Shown one piece after another: positions 8,813-18,591 of a stretch of DNA of 64,000 nucleotides; within the stretch, counting starts at the first letter, position 1, and every line of letters begins with the position of its first letter. The position numbers were made by a program, and so were the translations under genes. Source of the stretch: Acinetobacter pullicarnis (GTDB lineage: Bacteria > Pseudomonadota > Gammaproteobacteria > Pseudomonadales > Moraxellaceae); assembly GCF_006352475.1 (NCBI RefSeq), contig NZ_VCMZ01000001.1, positions 3,286,001 through 3,350,000 on the forward strand, in the 5' to 3' direction. The notes beneath the pieces are model-generated. The model worked only from the letters and a program-made list of their open reading frames with translations, had not been told where the DNA came from and did not search any database.

Positions 8813-10267
8813 ATGACGGTTCAAACCTTCATCCCCAATGTTGCCAAAGCTGCTTCAGAAAACACTGTTTCCCAGCCACAGCACACCCCAGCCTTCGAAG
8901 CCGTAAAAAAGCTATATATCGAAACGCAAGGGTGTCAGATGAATGAGTATGACAGTCACCGCATGGCAGATTTACTCGGTGATTCACACGGTTATATCTT
9001 AACAACCGATCCGAGTGACGCAGATATTTTACTGATGAACACTTGTTCGATTCGTGAAAAAGCACAAGAAAAAGTGTTCTCGGAACTCGGCCGCTGGCGC
9101 AAGTTGAAAGAAAAAAATCCAGACTTAGTGATTGGCGTTGGCGGCTGTGTTGCCTCACAAGAAGGCGACAACATTCAAAAACGTGCGCCCTATGTCGACA
9201 TGATCTTTGGCCCACAAACCTTACATCGCTTACCGCAGATGCTTGATCAACATCATGATCAAATTGAAAAGCCGAAAAAAGAAAAAATTAAGCTGATTGA
9301 TATTTCTTTTCCCGATATTGAAAAGTTTGACTTTTTGCCAGAACCACGCGTTGAAGGTTATAAAGCCTTTGTTTCAATTATGGAAGGCTGTTCAAAATAC
9401 TGCTCTTTCTGTGTAGTGCCCTACACCCGTGGTGAAGAAGTTTCACGCCCACTCGACGATGTTTTGGCTGAAATAGCCGTGCTCGCTGAAAAAGGGGTAC
9501 GTGAAGTGAGCTTATTGGGGCAAAACGTCAATGGCTATCGTGGTGAAACTTTCGATGGTGAAATCTGCACTTTTGATCAGTTGCTACGCCTTGTTGCTGA
9601 AATTCCTGGGATTGGTCGTTTACGCTATACCACGTCACACCCATTAGAGTTTTCAGAAGCGCTGATCCAATGTTACCGCGACTTACCGCAAATGGTTTCA
9701 CATCTACACTTACCAGTACAAAGTGGTTCAAATGATGTGTTGCAAGCCATGAAACGCAATCACACGATTGATGTTTATATCGATAAAATTGCCAAACTGC
9801 GTAAAGTTCGTCCCGATATGCATTTATCAAGTGACTTTATTATTGGCTTCCCTGGTGAAACCGATGAGAACTTTGCGGAAACCTATCAGTTTATCCAAGA
9901 TTTAGACTTCGACCACTCTTATAGCTTTATTTACTCGAAGCGCCCAGGTACGCCAGCCGCTGAGATTGAAGATAGCATTCCAGAAAGCGTTAAAAAAGAA
10001 CGACTCTCGAAAGTCCAACACTGGATTAAACAATCAAGTATTCGAAAAACTGATGCCATGTTAGGCAGTATCCAACGAGTATTGGTCGAAAAAGTTTCAG
10101 ACAAAGACCCGAATATTCTGATGGGTACGGCAGACAATACGCGTTTGGTGACCTTTATCGGTGATCCAACGTGGGTCGGTCGCTTCGCTGAAATTGAAAT
10201 TACTGAAATAAAAACTTTAAATTTAGTTTATGGCGAACTCTTGAATCTTGAACCCGACGTGGCGTAA
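8813..10267 (+). CDS. miaB: tRNA-2-methylthio-N6-dimethylallyladenosine synthase MiaB
   Basis: Radical-SAM methylthiotransferase that converts i6A37 to ms2i6A37 in tRNAs. The radical-SAM cysteines are C193, C197 and C200 ([10 protein letters not shown]). N-terminal UPF0004-domain cysteines lie in [19 protein letters not shown] and VGGCVASQ, and a TRAM domain is at the C-terminus. I chose the ATG at 8813 because GAGGAG sits 5-10 bp upstream; a longer in-frame ORF begins at 8744 but lacks an RBS and adds 23 non-conserved residues. It starts the miaB-ybeZ-ybeY cluster. Confidence 0.95.
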   Translation: MTVQTFIPNVAKAASENTVSQPQHTPAFEAVKKLYIETQGCQMNEYDSHRMADLLGDSHGYILTTDPSDADILLMNTCSIREKAQEKVFSELGRWRKLKEKNPDLVIGVGGCVASQEGDNIQKRAPYVDMIFGPQTLHRLPQMLDQHHDQIEKPKKEKIKLIDISFPDIEKFDFLPEPRVEGYKAFVSIMEGCSKYCSFCVVPYTRGEEVSRPLDDVLAEIAVLAEKGVREVSLLGQNVNGYRGETFDGEICTFDQLLRLVAEIPGIGRLRYTTSHPLEFSEALIQCYRDLPQMVSHLHLPVQSGSNDVLQAMKRNHTIDVYIDKIAKLRKVRPDMHLSSDFIIGFPGETDENFAETYQFIQDLDFDHSYSFIYSKRPGTPAAEIEDSIPESVKKERLSKVQHWIKQSSIRKTDAMLGSIQRVLVEKVSDKDPNILMGTADNTRLVTFIGDPTWVGRFAEIEITEIKTLNLVYGELLNLEPDVA

Positions 10268-10306
10268 TGTAGGTCTACAAGACTTACTAACCCAAAAGGA
10301 TATCTC

Positions 10307-11404
10307 TTGACTACAGCGATTCGACGTACAGTAGCATTTCCTGGTGTTTCGATAGAACGTTTGAAACGTATGCTTGGGGCATACAATGGTCATTTGAAAC
10401 AAATAGAACAACGATTAGATGTCAAAATTTCTCATCGAGGTGATGCATTTTACCTCGATGGGGATCTCGATACCGTTGAGCGGGCGGAAAGCCTGCTACA
10501 ACGCCTACACAATGAAGCAGAAACCTCCCCTCAAATCAGCGCAGACACCTTGCATCTTATGATTCAAGGCAGTCAAACCGACCACGAACTTCAACTTGAT
10601 CCAGAACAAGAACATACAGGTTTAGATGAAGTATGGTTACAGACCCGTAAAGGCCGTATTAATCCACGTGGCGCCAACCAAAAGCGCTATGTACAACGTA
10701 TTCTACAAAGTGATATTTCGTTCGGTATCGGCCCTGCCGGTACTGGTAAAACCTATCTGGCAGTCGCAGCTGCGGTTGATTTACTTGAACGCAATGAAAT
10801 TCAACGGATTCTGTTGGTTCGACCAGCAGTTGAAGCGGGTGAGAAACTCGGTTTTTTACCTGGTGACCTTTCACAGAAAATCGATCCTTATTTGCGCCCA
10901 CTCTATGATGCATTGTATGAAATGCTTGGTTTTGAAAAAGTTGCCAAACTGATCGAACGCCAAATCATTGAAGTTGCACCACTGGCCTATATGCGCGGTC
11001 GTACACTCAATCATGCATTTGTGATCTTAGATGAAGCGCAAAATACCACTCCAGAACAAATGAAAATGTTTCTGACCCGCTTGGGCTACGGCTCGCGTGC
11101 GGTGATTACGGGTGATATTACCCAGGTTGACTTACCTCGCGGTCAACAATCAGGGCTAGCACATGCTTTACGTGTCATTGAAGGCGTTACTGAGATTCAT
11201 ATCACTCGCTTCCATTCACGTGATGTCGTGCGACACCAATTGGTACAAAAAATTGTCGAAGCCTATGAAGGCTGGGACAGTGAACAATATCGACTTTCTG
11301 CTGAAGGCCGTGCAGAACGTAAAGCACGTCAAGAAGCGTTGATCAGTGCCAATGATGAAGCAGCAGATGCGCAGCACCAAGATCCTTCTTCAAAACATGT
11401 ATAA
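10307..11404 (+). CDS. ybeZ: PhoH-like ATPase YbeZ
   Basis: Cytoplasmic P-loop ATPase of the PhoH family that works with the endoribonuclease YbeY in rRNA processing and ribosome quality control. The Walker A motif GPAGTGKT is near residues 141-148 and Walker B is VILDEAQN. An N-terminal KH-like region (SIERLKRMLG, then DAFYLDGD) precedes the ATPase core. It begins at TTG 10307, supported by AAAGGA 7 bp upstream; no ATG fits the conserved N-terminus. It is 39 bp after miaB and 9 bp before ybeY. Confidence 0.93.
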   Translation: MTTAIRRTVAFPGVSIERLKRMLGAYNGHLKQIEQRLDVKISHRGDAFYLDGDLDTVERAESLLQRLHNEAETSPQISADTLHLMIQGSQTDHELQLDPEQEHTGLDEVWLQTRKGRINPRGANQKRYVQRILQSDISFGIGPAGTGKTYLAVAAAVDLLERNEIQRILLVRPAVEAGEKLGFLPGDLSQKIDPYLRPLYDALYEMLGFEKVAKLIERQIIEVAPLAYMRGRTLNHAFVILDEAQNTTPEQMKMFLTRLGYGSRAVITGDITQVDLPRGQQSGLAHALRVIEGVTEIHITRFHSRDVVRHQLVQKIVEAYEGWDSEQYRLSAEGRAERKARQEALISANDEAADAQHQDPSSKHV

Positions 11405-11413
11405 GGCTTAATT

Positions 11414-11899
11414 TTGAAACTTAGTTTATCCTTGCAACAAACGTTTCAAGCACCTGAATTGGTGCTGAAACGCCCTTATCTCAAAAAAGTTATTGAAACG
11501 ACATTACGCCATATTGATATCGATCAAGATTGTGAAATCGGTATTGCGTGTGTTGATCATGATGAAAGCCAGCGCTTAAACCTTGCCTATCGTGAAAAAG
11601 ACAAATCAACCAATGTGCTGTCTTTTTCAAGTGACCTCCCAGAAGACGTACTGGAGATGTTAGATGCATGGCCAATGGGTGACTTGGTGATTTGTATTCC
11701 CGTGGTTTTAACCGAAGCCCTTGAACAGCAGAAATCACCGTTAGAACATTTTAGTCATATGTTGGTGCATGGCGTGCTGCACTTGATGGGTTATGACCAT
11801 GAAACCAGTGAAGCAGATGCGGTTGAAATGGAAGCACTGGAAATCGAAGTTTTAGCCAAATTAGGTTTAAAAAACCCATATACCGTTCAAGAAAACTAA
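11414..11899 (+). CDS. ybeY: rRNA maturation endoribonuclease YbeY
   Basis: Zinc-dependent single-strand endoribonuclease needed for 16S rRNA 3'-end maturation and 70S quality control. The zinc-binding H-x3-H-x5-H motif is complete at H119, H123 and H129 ([11 protein letters not shown]). The conserved block [13 protein letters not shown] is also present. Length 161 aa is normal. The start is TTG 11414, as with the preceding ybeZ: two successive non-ATG starts in one operon, which may temper translation. Followed by a terminator at 11930. Confidence 0.94.
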   Translation: MKLSLSLQQTFQAPELVLKRPYLKKVIETTLRHIDIDQDCEIGIACVDHDESQRLNLAYREKDKSTNVLSFSSDLPEDVLEMLDAWPMGDLVICIPVVLTEALEQQKSPLEHFSHMLVHGVLHLMGYDHETSEADAVEMEALEIEVLAKLGLKNPYTVQEN

Positions 11900-11929
11900 A
11901 TTTTAGTTTTTTAAATAAGTACTAAAACC

Positions 11930-11962
11930 AAGCGACCTCAAGCAATATTGGGGTCGCTTTTT
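11930..11962 (+). terminator. intrinsic terminator after ybeY
   Basis: Arms AAGCGACC (11930-11937) and GGTCGCTT (11952-11959) form an 8-bp stem that runs into five T. It ends the miaB-ybeZ-ybeY transcript. Confidence 0.85.
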
Positions 11963-12261
11963 ACTAACTGCAGTATCTATGATTAAATCATGGTTTAAAA
12001 TAACGACTTATTAAATCGTGCATTATTCACTCCAGTCATGGCAAATACTGTCAAAACAGGCTTAAAGCGCGATATACTGCTTAAAATTCAGGTGATCTGG
12101 CTTTTTTCAACAAAATTGGCCTACCTTTAAAAAAACAAACTTTGCATTAATCATTAAAATGATCATCTCCGTTTTGATAAACTCGGCTGAACTTATTTTC
12201 TTTGATCACTTTTGTTAAATTGACCAATGAACGACTTATTATATTGAATGAAATTGGACCC
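11963..12261. other. intergenic region, promoter of the following hypothetical gene
   Basis: About 300 bp without a convincing ORF. It is AT-rich, with a TTGCAT hexamer near 12142 and a near-palindrome around ATTAATCATTAAAATGATCA (about 12148-12167) that could be part of a promoter or operator. I see no RNA gene. Confidence 0.4.
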
Positions 12262-12996
12262 ATGCTTATGTCAACCTTGCTTTCTAATATCACTAAACGA
12301 ATTCGTCAGGTGTACCAAAAGGCAGGAGATTTCATCGAAGAAGAACGCGATTTTGCAGTATCTCAAGTCTTTCTAAATGCAACCTTTAAGCGCTTTGTCA
12401 CAGACAATGTTGATCTCTTGAAAGATTTGCATGCGGACGTGCATGATGATTGGCTACGACTGTATGCCACGGTTGAGATCAAAGGATTATATGCCGTTTT
12501 ATCGGTCGATTTAAAACTGCTTCAAATGGAAATGAATAAAACGACTCAGCTCATCGTGTTTGAACAAATTAGCCAAACCAAAGTGATTGAAGCCAGATTT
12601 CAAAAAACATGGATGAAGTTTGCTGCCAATGCTGCCCTATTTTTCTATCAAAGAATATTAAAGCGTGACCCACTTGGCCCCATTTTAGAAAAATATGATG
12701 TACTCAAAGTCAAAGATGAATTATTGCATCTCGATCTGAACCGTTGGCTTGGAAAAAGTGATTCAGTGCTCGACACTCTAAGTAAGGTACATATCAACCA
12801 TGCTGAGCTTCGTGAAACCGAGTTGATCGTAATGGGCAACCTAAATTTAGCTGCATTACTGAGTAAAGGCAGTTCATTTAAACCAGAAGAAGACGTGGAT
12901 ATCATTATTGTTGAAGAAGAACAGATTATCTCTACACAGGATGTAGCTACGCAGAATGTATCTTCACAAGACATCTCAGCTCAGCAACGCTCTTAA
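12262..12996 (+). CDS. conserved hypothetical protein, about 244 aa
   Basis: No family recognised. The product is soluble, highly charged and mainly helical, with no signal peptide. Its C-terminal 40 residues are acidic and low complexity (KPEEDVDIIIVEEEQ, then repeats of the type xxTQxVSSQDxS), a likely disordered tail. Starts are ambiguous: ATG 12262, ATG 12268 (MSTLLSNITKR) or an upstream TTG at 12202. I prefer 12262/12268 because the preceding sequence contains GGA at a usable distance and the TTG extension looks unstructured. The gene stands alone between ybeY and the DUF3108 gene. Confidence 0.6.
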   Translation: MLMSTLLSNITKRIRQVYQKAGDFIEEERDFAVSQVFLNATFKRFVTDNVDLLKDLHADVHDDWLRLYATVEIKGLYAVLSVDLKLLQMEMNKTTQLIVFEQISQTKVIEARFQKTWMKFAANAALFFYQRILKRDPLGPILEKYDVLKVKDELLHLDLNRWLGKSDSVLDTLSKVHINHAELRETELIVMGNLNLAALLSKGSSFKPEEDVDIIIVEEEQIISTQDVATQNVSSQDISAQQRS

Positions 12997-13142
12997 AATC
13001 GAGTCGAAGGCTTAGACGGTCAACCTCGCCAAGTTAAACTTAAGTCAGTGCACAGTCTTAACCAAAAACACAGATTCTCTTCTCAATTTAAAGGTAGAAT
13101 CAAAAAATTATTCCACAGACACGTGTCAAAGGATCGTTAGCA

Positions 13143-13847
13143 ATGGCAAATTACCAATTGAAATCATTGGGTTTAGCAGTAAGTTCAGCCAGCGTATTGT
13201 TACTATGCAGTCTCTCAAGTACCAGTTTTGCAATGAGCCCCTTCAATGCCAGCTACCAATTTTCCTATAACGGCAAAAATATGGGATCCGCAACCCGCGT
13301 ACTCACTCAAAATGGCAACAATTGGACCTACAACTTTTCAGCCAAAGCTGCGGCAATGGCATCTGCAACAGAAACCAGCCGCTTTACTTTTAGCAATGGT
13401 GCAATCAGTTCCAATAGCTTTAGCCGCACCAGCAAAATTTTAGTCCATAGCAATAAACTGAATATCAGCTTCAACCCAAGTACCAAAATCATCAGCACAC
13501 AAAAAGATGATAAAGCCCGTTCTTTCCCATGGAAAGCAGGTGTGTTGGATGAACTTAATGCCGAATTACAAGTGCGTGAAGATCTGAAAGCTGCAGGTTT
13601 AAAAAGCGCATATTTTATTGCCGATGCTAAATCTGTAGATACCCGCCAATTTGTCAAACTGGGCAATGAAACCATTAAAACAAGCTATGGTACTTTTGAA
13701 ACCGTCAAAGTTTTACTCAAGCATGACAAGGCCGACAAGAACTCAATTTTTTGGTTAGCACCGAAGTTAGACTACCTTCCAGTGAAGATGAGTCACCAAG
13801 ATGGCAAGACTTCCTATGGTTTATTGCTCACAAATTACAAAAATTGA
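13143..13847 (+). CDS. DUF3108 domain-containing exported protein
   Basis: 234-aa periplasmic or outer-membrane-associated protein with a clear signal peptide (VSSASVLLLCSLSSTSFA-MSP). The mature part is a beta-rich DUF3108 domain: FNASYQFSYNGKNMGSA near the start, FSRTSKI in the middle and the FWLAPKLDYLPVKM block near the end, all typical of the family. Its molecular role is unknown; many Acinetobacter and Pseudomonas genomes carry a copy. A GGATCG ribosome site precedes the ATG. It is followed by xpt on the same strand after about 100 bp. Confidence 0.82.
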   Translation: MANYQLKSLGLAVSSASVLLLCSLSSTSFAMSPFNASYQFSYNGKNMGSATRVLTQNGNNWTYNFSAKAAAMASATETSRFTFSNGAISSNSFSRTSKILVHSNKLNISFNPSTKIISTQKDDKARSFPWKAGVLDELNAELQVREDLKAAGLKSAYFIADAKSVDTRQFVKLGNETIKTSYGTFETVKVLLKHDKADKNSIFWLAPKLDYLPVKMSHQDGKTSYGLLLTNYKN

Positions 13848-13931
13848 TGTAATTTGCTACTTTAAGGCAAATACGGCTTGCATTTTTCCGGGTGCTTTTT
13901 AAAATACGCTTTTGCTTTTTAAAGCACCTGA

Positions 13932-14525
<594 letters not shown>

Positions 14526-14569
14526 CCAATCAAATATTAGGACTTACATTTAATTTGAATGTAACCAAA

Positions 14570-14603
14570 CAAAAGCCTCGATTGATTCGAGGCTTTTGTT
14601 TTT
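14570..14603. terminator. bidirectional intrinsic terminator
   Basis: Perfect 12-bp stem (14570-14581 with 14587-14598), loop TTGAT, five T after it and A-rich before it. It lies between convergent xpt and the DUF799 lipoprotein gene. Confidence 0.9.
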
Positions 14604-14626
14604 CTGATTTAGGCTGAGAAAGTCTG

Positions 14627-15307
14627 CTATTGATTACCCGCTGCCTGCTGTTGAAAATGTGGAGAACGTGGCCCGTATAACAACCCCGCACCCTGTGGAT
14701 TAGGACTAAATAAGACCGCACTCACTGAATTCGCAATGGGATACGCATTGTCATTTAAGCTACTCGACACCTGCTGAACTACGGCACTAATCATCGCCCC
14801 CAGTAAACCACTGTTGCCATCATCACTTGATTGAGAGATTTTTTTCTCTCCAGACCAAAGTAATTCACCTGTTCTCAAATCAACCAGTTTTGCTTCAACT
14901 GCCACAGTTGCAACACTTTGAATAATTTGATACTTCGAACCATAATCTTTAATTCGAATATATAAGCCAGCATCTGCACCAAAAATTTCATGCAGTTTTT
15001 GTGGTGCAATGGATTGTGCGTCTGCCCCATTGGTTACCCCATTTTCACGGAACATATTATCGACCAAAGCCATTGGAAAAACATAATAGCCCGCCTCTGC
15101 CACAGGAACTGTGACTGTCGGCCAATAACTATAAGTGGCTTTGACATCAGGTGAGTCATTAATCGGTGGAAGCACCAAAATCGATTTTGGCATATGACTC
15201 CGATAAACCGATGAATCTCTTTCCGGTTTTACCATCGTCGATGCACAGCCCCCCAGCATCAGACTCGAAACAGCCAAAATTGCAATTAAACCCAGATTGA
15301 TCTTCAT
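14627..15307 (-). CDS. DUF799 / GNA1162-family lipoprotein
   Basis: 226-aa outer-membrane lipoprotein candidate: the N-terminus has a lipobox LGGC-AS near residue 21. The mature region matches the DUF799 (GNA1162) family: SILVLPPINDSPDVKATYSY, then AGYYVFPMALVDN and GADAGLYIRIKDYG. GNA1162 structures have a TolB-N/CsgG-like fold. It is the third gene of a three-gene operon, with its ATG overlapping the DUF4810 stop by 4 nt, indicating translational coupling. The exact role is unknown; the operon suggests a periplasmic lipoprotein complex. Confidence 0.85.
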   Translation of the reverse strand: MKINLGLIAILAVSSLMLGGCASTMVKPERDSSVYRSHMPKSILVLPPINDSPDVKATYSYWPTVTVPVAEAGYYVFPMALVDNMFRENGVTNGADAQSIAPQKLHEIFGADAGLYIRIKDYGSKYQIIQSVATVAVEAKLVDLRTGELLWSGEKKISQSSDDGNSGLLGAMISAVVQQVSSSLNDNAYPIANSVSAVLFSPNPQGAGLLYGPRSPHFQQQAAGNQ

Positions 15308-15669
15308 TTGGCTTGCCCTGCTGACACGTTCATTTTTTTCAATAACCGATCCATCATGACTGTCGACTCAGGATAGACCTGACGCTCCAGTTGAAAGTAT
15401 TCCGCGGCTTGGGCAGGTTGGTTTTCTTGAAAATACATCAAGCCCAGATGCGCATACAATCCCGGTGGCACTGCCAGATTTTTGCCTTTTGCTCGTTCAA
15501 TTTCAGCCTCAAGCTTTAAAATCTGAGCAGCCGGAGATGCCTTTTCTGGCTGGCTATACATTAAATAGTTTTGCTGAGGATAAGATCCCCAGCTATAGAG
15601 CGATGAAGAAGGTGTTGTACAACCCACCAAAGCCAACGCCACACACAGGGCTGCTACAATATTTTTCAT
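15304..15669 (-). CDS. DUF4810 domain-containing lipoprotein
   Basis: 121-aa lipoprotein: signal MKNIVAALCVALALVGC with lipobox LVGC-TT. The mature part contains the short helical DUF4810 domain: SLYSWGSYPQQNYLMYSQPE, then a TPR-like helix pair (GLYAHLGLMYFQENQPAQAA, FQLERQVYPES). It sits between the CsgG-like and DUF799 genes, an order seen in several Gammaproteobacteria and Neisseria relatives. It probably binds the two partner lipoproteins; that is inference from synteny. Confidence 0.85.
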   Translation of the reverse strand: MKNIVAALCVALALVGCTTPSSSLYSWGSYPQQNYLMYSQPEKASPAAQILKLEAEIERAKGKNLAVPPGLYAHLGLMYFQENQPAQAAEYFQLERQVYPESTVMMDRLLKKMNVSAGQAK

Positions 15670-15686
15670 GGAAACATAATCTCCAA

Positions 15687-16361
15687 TTATTGAGCAGACC
15701 AGCGCTTGCTTTGAATATCATTGACCAAATTATTGACGGCTTCACGCACAGCCAAGTCTAATACTTTGCCATTTAGCGTTGAATCATAAGAGGCCGTTGA
15801 ACCAAAGCCCAATACTTCACGTGCGCTTAAGCTATATTCACCCGCACCTTGTACTGAATGCACCACTTCTGAGCTACGCACATCGACCACATTCAAATTC
15901 ACTTTGGCATATGCCACTTGTTGTTTGCCGCGGCCTAAAATACCGAATAACTGATGATCTCCAACTTCCTTGCGACCAAATTCTGAAACATCACCAGTAA
16001 TCACATAACGCGCCCCCTTAATCGCTTGGGTGGTTTTGGTATAACCCGCTTCTTGTTGTAACTCAGACAAATTATCTCGGTTCAGTACAGAGAAATATCC
16101 TGTTTGCTGCAAATGCGTTTCTAAAATGGTTTTGGCTTGACCACCTAAACGATCAACATTGTCTGAAAAAATACCGCGCATATAGCTCGAACGGTTATCA
16201 AATTTACCAATCGAAACTGGGGTTTTCGGACCTTGATATTGAACCGCTGAGGTTGCTGCAACCACTTGCGGACTCTGAATTGTTTTTGAAGTTTCTGTCG
16301 TAGAACAAGCACTTAAAGAAAAAGCAGCCACCGCACAAAGTAAAGCAGAAGAGTAGTTCAT
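15687..16361 (-). CDS. CsgG/HfaB-family lipoprotein
   Basis: 224-aa protein with signal peptide and lipobox (LSACS, cysteine near residue 19). It contains the CsgG/HfaB core: KTPVSIGKFDNRSSY, then LETHLQQTGYFSVLNRDNL and YVITGDVSEFGR. CsgG forms the curli secretion pore, but no csgA/csgB pilin is nearby and the protein is shorter than CsgG (about 277 aa), so curli secretion is unlikely. First gene of the operon with DUF4810 and DUF799; AGGA precedes the ATG by 5 bp. Divergent from the amidase gene. Confidence 0.85.
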   Translation of the reverse strand: MNYSSALLCAVAAFSLSACSTTETSKTIQSPQVVAATSAVQYQGPKTPVSIGKFDNRSSYMRGIFSDNVDRLGGQAKTILETHLQQTGYFSVLNRDNLSELQQEAGYTKTTQAIKGARYVITGDVSEFGRKEVGDHQLFGILGRGKQQVAYAKVNLNVVDVRSSEVVHSVQGAGEYSLSAREVLGFGSTASYDSTLNGKVLDLAVREAVNNLVNDIQSKRWSAQ

Positions 16362-16583
16362 AATATTCCTAGTTGTTTTTAATCAGATACAAAAGCTGTT
16401 TATTAATGTTCAAAGCAACAACGCAAGCACTTTGATCCGAAAAATGAAGATTCACTTTATTGACCATGTATTATAGGAGCAAGCAACGATAACCACCAAT
16501 AAAATCAGGAATGAATAAGAATAAAATTGGCATATATTTTGCTCAATTTGAGCTTTAAAAGTTTTGATCTGACAGGATAGAGC

Positions 16584-17924
16584 ATGATAAAAAAAATAGC
16601 GTACACCCTCACTCTACTAACCACTAGCCTGACCATGGCATCTGCAGAGCCATTTCAAATCCTCAAACAAATCAAAGACCAACCTGGTCAACTACATGAA
16701 GGTCCCTATAAAGACAATTATTATGTGCCCTCTACCCTAGACACCATTCAATGGGGTTATTTACCCAATCGAGATGCCAAACATCTACTGACCGTTCCCT
16801 CAGGAAGTTATGTGACTTTTGATACCATTTCGCATGAAGGTCTACTCGAAGATCAGGGTCGTAATGCAGCGCAATATTTTAAATCCAAGGGCGTGCCTGA
16901 AGAACAGGTTTTAGCAGAAGCTCAATTGATCACACAATCTGAACTTAAGCATGATTTCGAAAAAGATGGTCCACACATCGTCACAGGGCCGGTTGCCATT
17001 CAAGATGCTATGCCGGGAGATGTGCTTAAAGTTGAGATTTTAAAAATTGAACCTCGGGTGCCTTATGGCGTAATTTCAAATCGACATGGCAAAGGTGCAC
17101 TTCCAAATGAATTCCCGAAAACGCCTGCCAGTAAACAACCTAGCCCTCAACAACCTGAATCCTATGGCAATGTCTCGGTATTTACCCCAATTGAAAAAAA
17201 TAGCAAAGGCCAATATGAAGGCGTCATTCAAACCGCATCAGGCAACGCAATCCGTTTTCCACTGAAACCATTTATGGGCATCATGGGCGTGGCGGATGAC
17301 ACTTCAAAGCCAGTCCATTCCGTACCACCTGCACATTTTGGTGGCAATATTGACATCAATGAACTCGGCACAGGTGCCACCGTTTATTTTCCAGTCTTGG
17401 TGCCCGGTGCACTGTTTTATACCGGAGATAGCCATTTTGTTCAGGGCAATGGCGAGGTCGCTTTAACTGCACTCGAAGGCTCTGCACGCGCTACCTTTAA
17501 ATTCACCTTATTAAAAGCAGGCAAAGACAAAGTCCCCAGTCAGACCCTAACGCAACCACTTGGAGAAACATCACAGTTTTGGATTACCCCCGGACTTGAT
17601 CCTGATCTCGATGAAGCCATGAAAAAGTCAACACGAGAAGCCATTCGTTTTTTAAATGCAGAATACGGTATTGATGAAGCATTGGCATACGCCTACCTAA
17701 GTGCTGCCACCGACTTTGAGGTTTCACAAGTGGTTGATAAAACTAAGGGGATTCATGCCAAAATCCGAAAAGCTGATTTTAAAGAATTTACTCCACGCAT
17801 GCCAAAACCTGCCGCTGCAAGCTTGTCAGCACCGTCATCAACGCGACCAACCACGTCAACACCTCAAAAAGCAGATACTCAGCCACAAATTATCCCACTT
17901 GCACCGTCTGAGCATACGCCTTAA
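16584..17924 (+). CDS. exported acetamidase/formamidase-family protein
   Basis: 446-aa homologue of FmdA/AmdA amidases, which hydrolyse formamide or acetamide to the acid and ammonia. Family blocks are visible: VPSGSYVTFDTISHEG, GPHIVTGPVAIQDAMPGDVL near residue 134, then PPAHFGGNIDINELGTGATV and GDSHFVQGNGEVALT. Unusually it begins with a Sec signal peptide (LTLLTTSLTMASA-EPF) and ends with about 40 residues rich in Pro, Ser and Thr, so it is predicted to be periplasmic or surface-linked, whereas classical members are cytoplasmic. AGGATAG lies just upstream of the ATG. Confidence 0.83.
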   Translation: MIKKIAYTLTLLTTSLTMASAEPFQILKQIKDQPGQLHEGPYKDNYYVPSTLDTIQWGYLPNRDAKHLLTVPSGSYVTFDTISHEGLLEDQGRNAAQYFKSKGVPEEQVLAEAQLITQSELKHDFEKDGPHIVTGPVAIQDAMPGDVLKVEILKIEPRVPYGVISNRHGKGALPNEFPKTPASKQPSPQQPESYGNVSVFTPIEKNSKGQYEGVIQTASGNAIRFPLKPFMGIMGVADDTSKPVHSVPPAHFGGNIDINELGTGATVYFPVLVPGALFYTGDSHFVQGNGEVALTALEGSARATFKFTLLKAGKDKVPSQTLTQPLGETSQFWITPGLDPDLDEAMKKSTREAIRFLNAEYGIDEALAYAYLSAATDFEVSQVVDKTKGIHAKIRKADFKEFTPRMPKPAAASLSAPSSTRPTTSTPQKADTQPQIIPLAPSEHTP

Positions 17925-17945
17925 AACGCAAGCTTAAACGTTAGC

Positions 17946-17988
17946 GCTGTGATCACATCGCCTCAAACCATATGATCACAGCTTTTAT
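17946..17988. terminator. hairpin terminator between convergent genes
   Basis: 10-bp perfect stem GCTGTGATCA (17946-17955) / TGATCACAGC (17973-17982) with a 17-nt loop, followed by a T-rich run. It serves the amidase gene and may also act for the osmC gene. Confidence 0.65.
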
Positions 17989-18464
17989 TTTGCTGCTGTC
18001 ACGCTAAAGCTTGCTTCACAAATAATCGGAAAATTAACGGAGTTGGCAATCATACATTCATGATGTGCTTTTTCATGTAAAGCTGCTGCCAAGGGCTGAT
18101 CACTTTCAGCACTCAACTCGACGTGCGGTCTTAAAATAATTTGAGTGATATGGCCTCTTTTTTTGGGGTCAACATCCTCCATATATCCAATCGCTTGATC
18201 AACATAACTCAGTACAATGATTTTATTGACTGCACATAAATGTAAATACCAAAGCTTATGACAGGCTGAAGCTGCGGCCACCATCAAATCCTCTGGACTC
18301 CAACGTGAGACGTCCCCCAAATAAGCGGGGTCAGCAGACCCGAGAATCTCGGTTTTATTGGGATGCTGAACTGTAAAATCACGTTTATACGCCTGATAAG
18401 ACGAAGTTCCAGAACCCCGATTCCCTTCCCATTGCACCTTGAGTGAGTATTGATGTAGAGCCAT
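17985..18464 (-). CDS. OsmC family protein
   Basis: 159-aa OsmC/Ohr-superfamily protein; members reduce organic hydroperoxides with a pair of cysteines. The first cysteine is seen in AAASACHKLWYLHLC and the second in HHECMIANSVNFP. The HPNKTEILGSADP loop and the SPEDLMVAA block are typical. The closest type is the OsmC-like YhfA/redox group rather than Ohr. Its substrate is not evident. It reads towards the amidase gene; wrbA lies upstream on the same strand, 127 bp away, probably with its own promoter between. Confidence 0.85.
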   Translation of the reverse strand: MALHQYSLKVQWEGNRGSGTSSYQAYKRDFTVQHPNKTEILGSADPAYLGDVSRWSPEDLMVAAASACHKLWYLHLCAVNKIIVLSYVDQAIGYMEDVDPKKRGHITQIILRPHVELSAESDQPLAAALHEKAHHECMIANSVNFPIICEASFSVTAAK

Positions 18465-18591
18465 GTCGATATTCCCTGTAATGTATTTAATTCAACGATG
18501 TAAATCATACGATGCGCTGTATACATTCAACGCATCGTTATAAAATATGGTGAATCTTAAATAACCACATCAGCATTCAAAACGCTCTTTC

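Noticed and set aside
15687..16361. Curli secretion system
   Set aside because: A CsgG-like protein is present, but there is no csgA, csgB, csgE or csgF nearby and the protein is shorter than CsgG.
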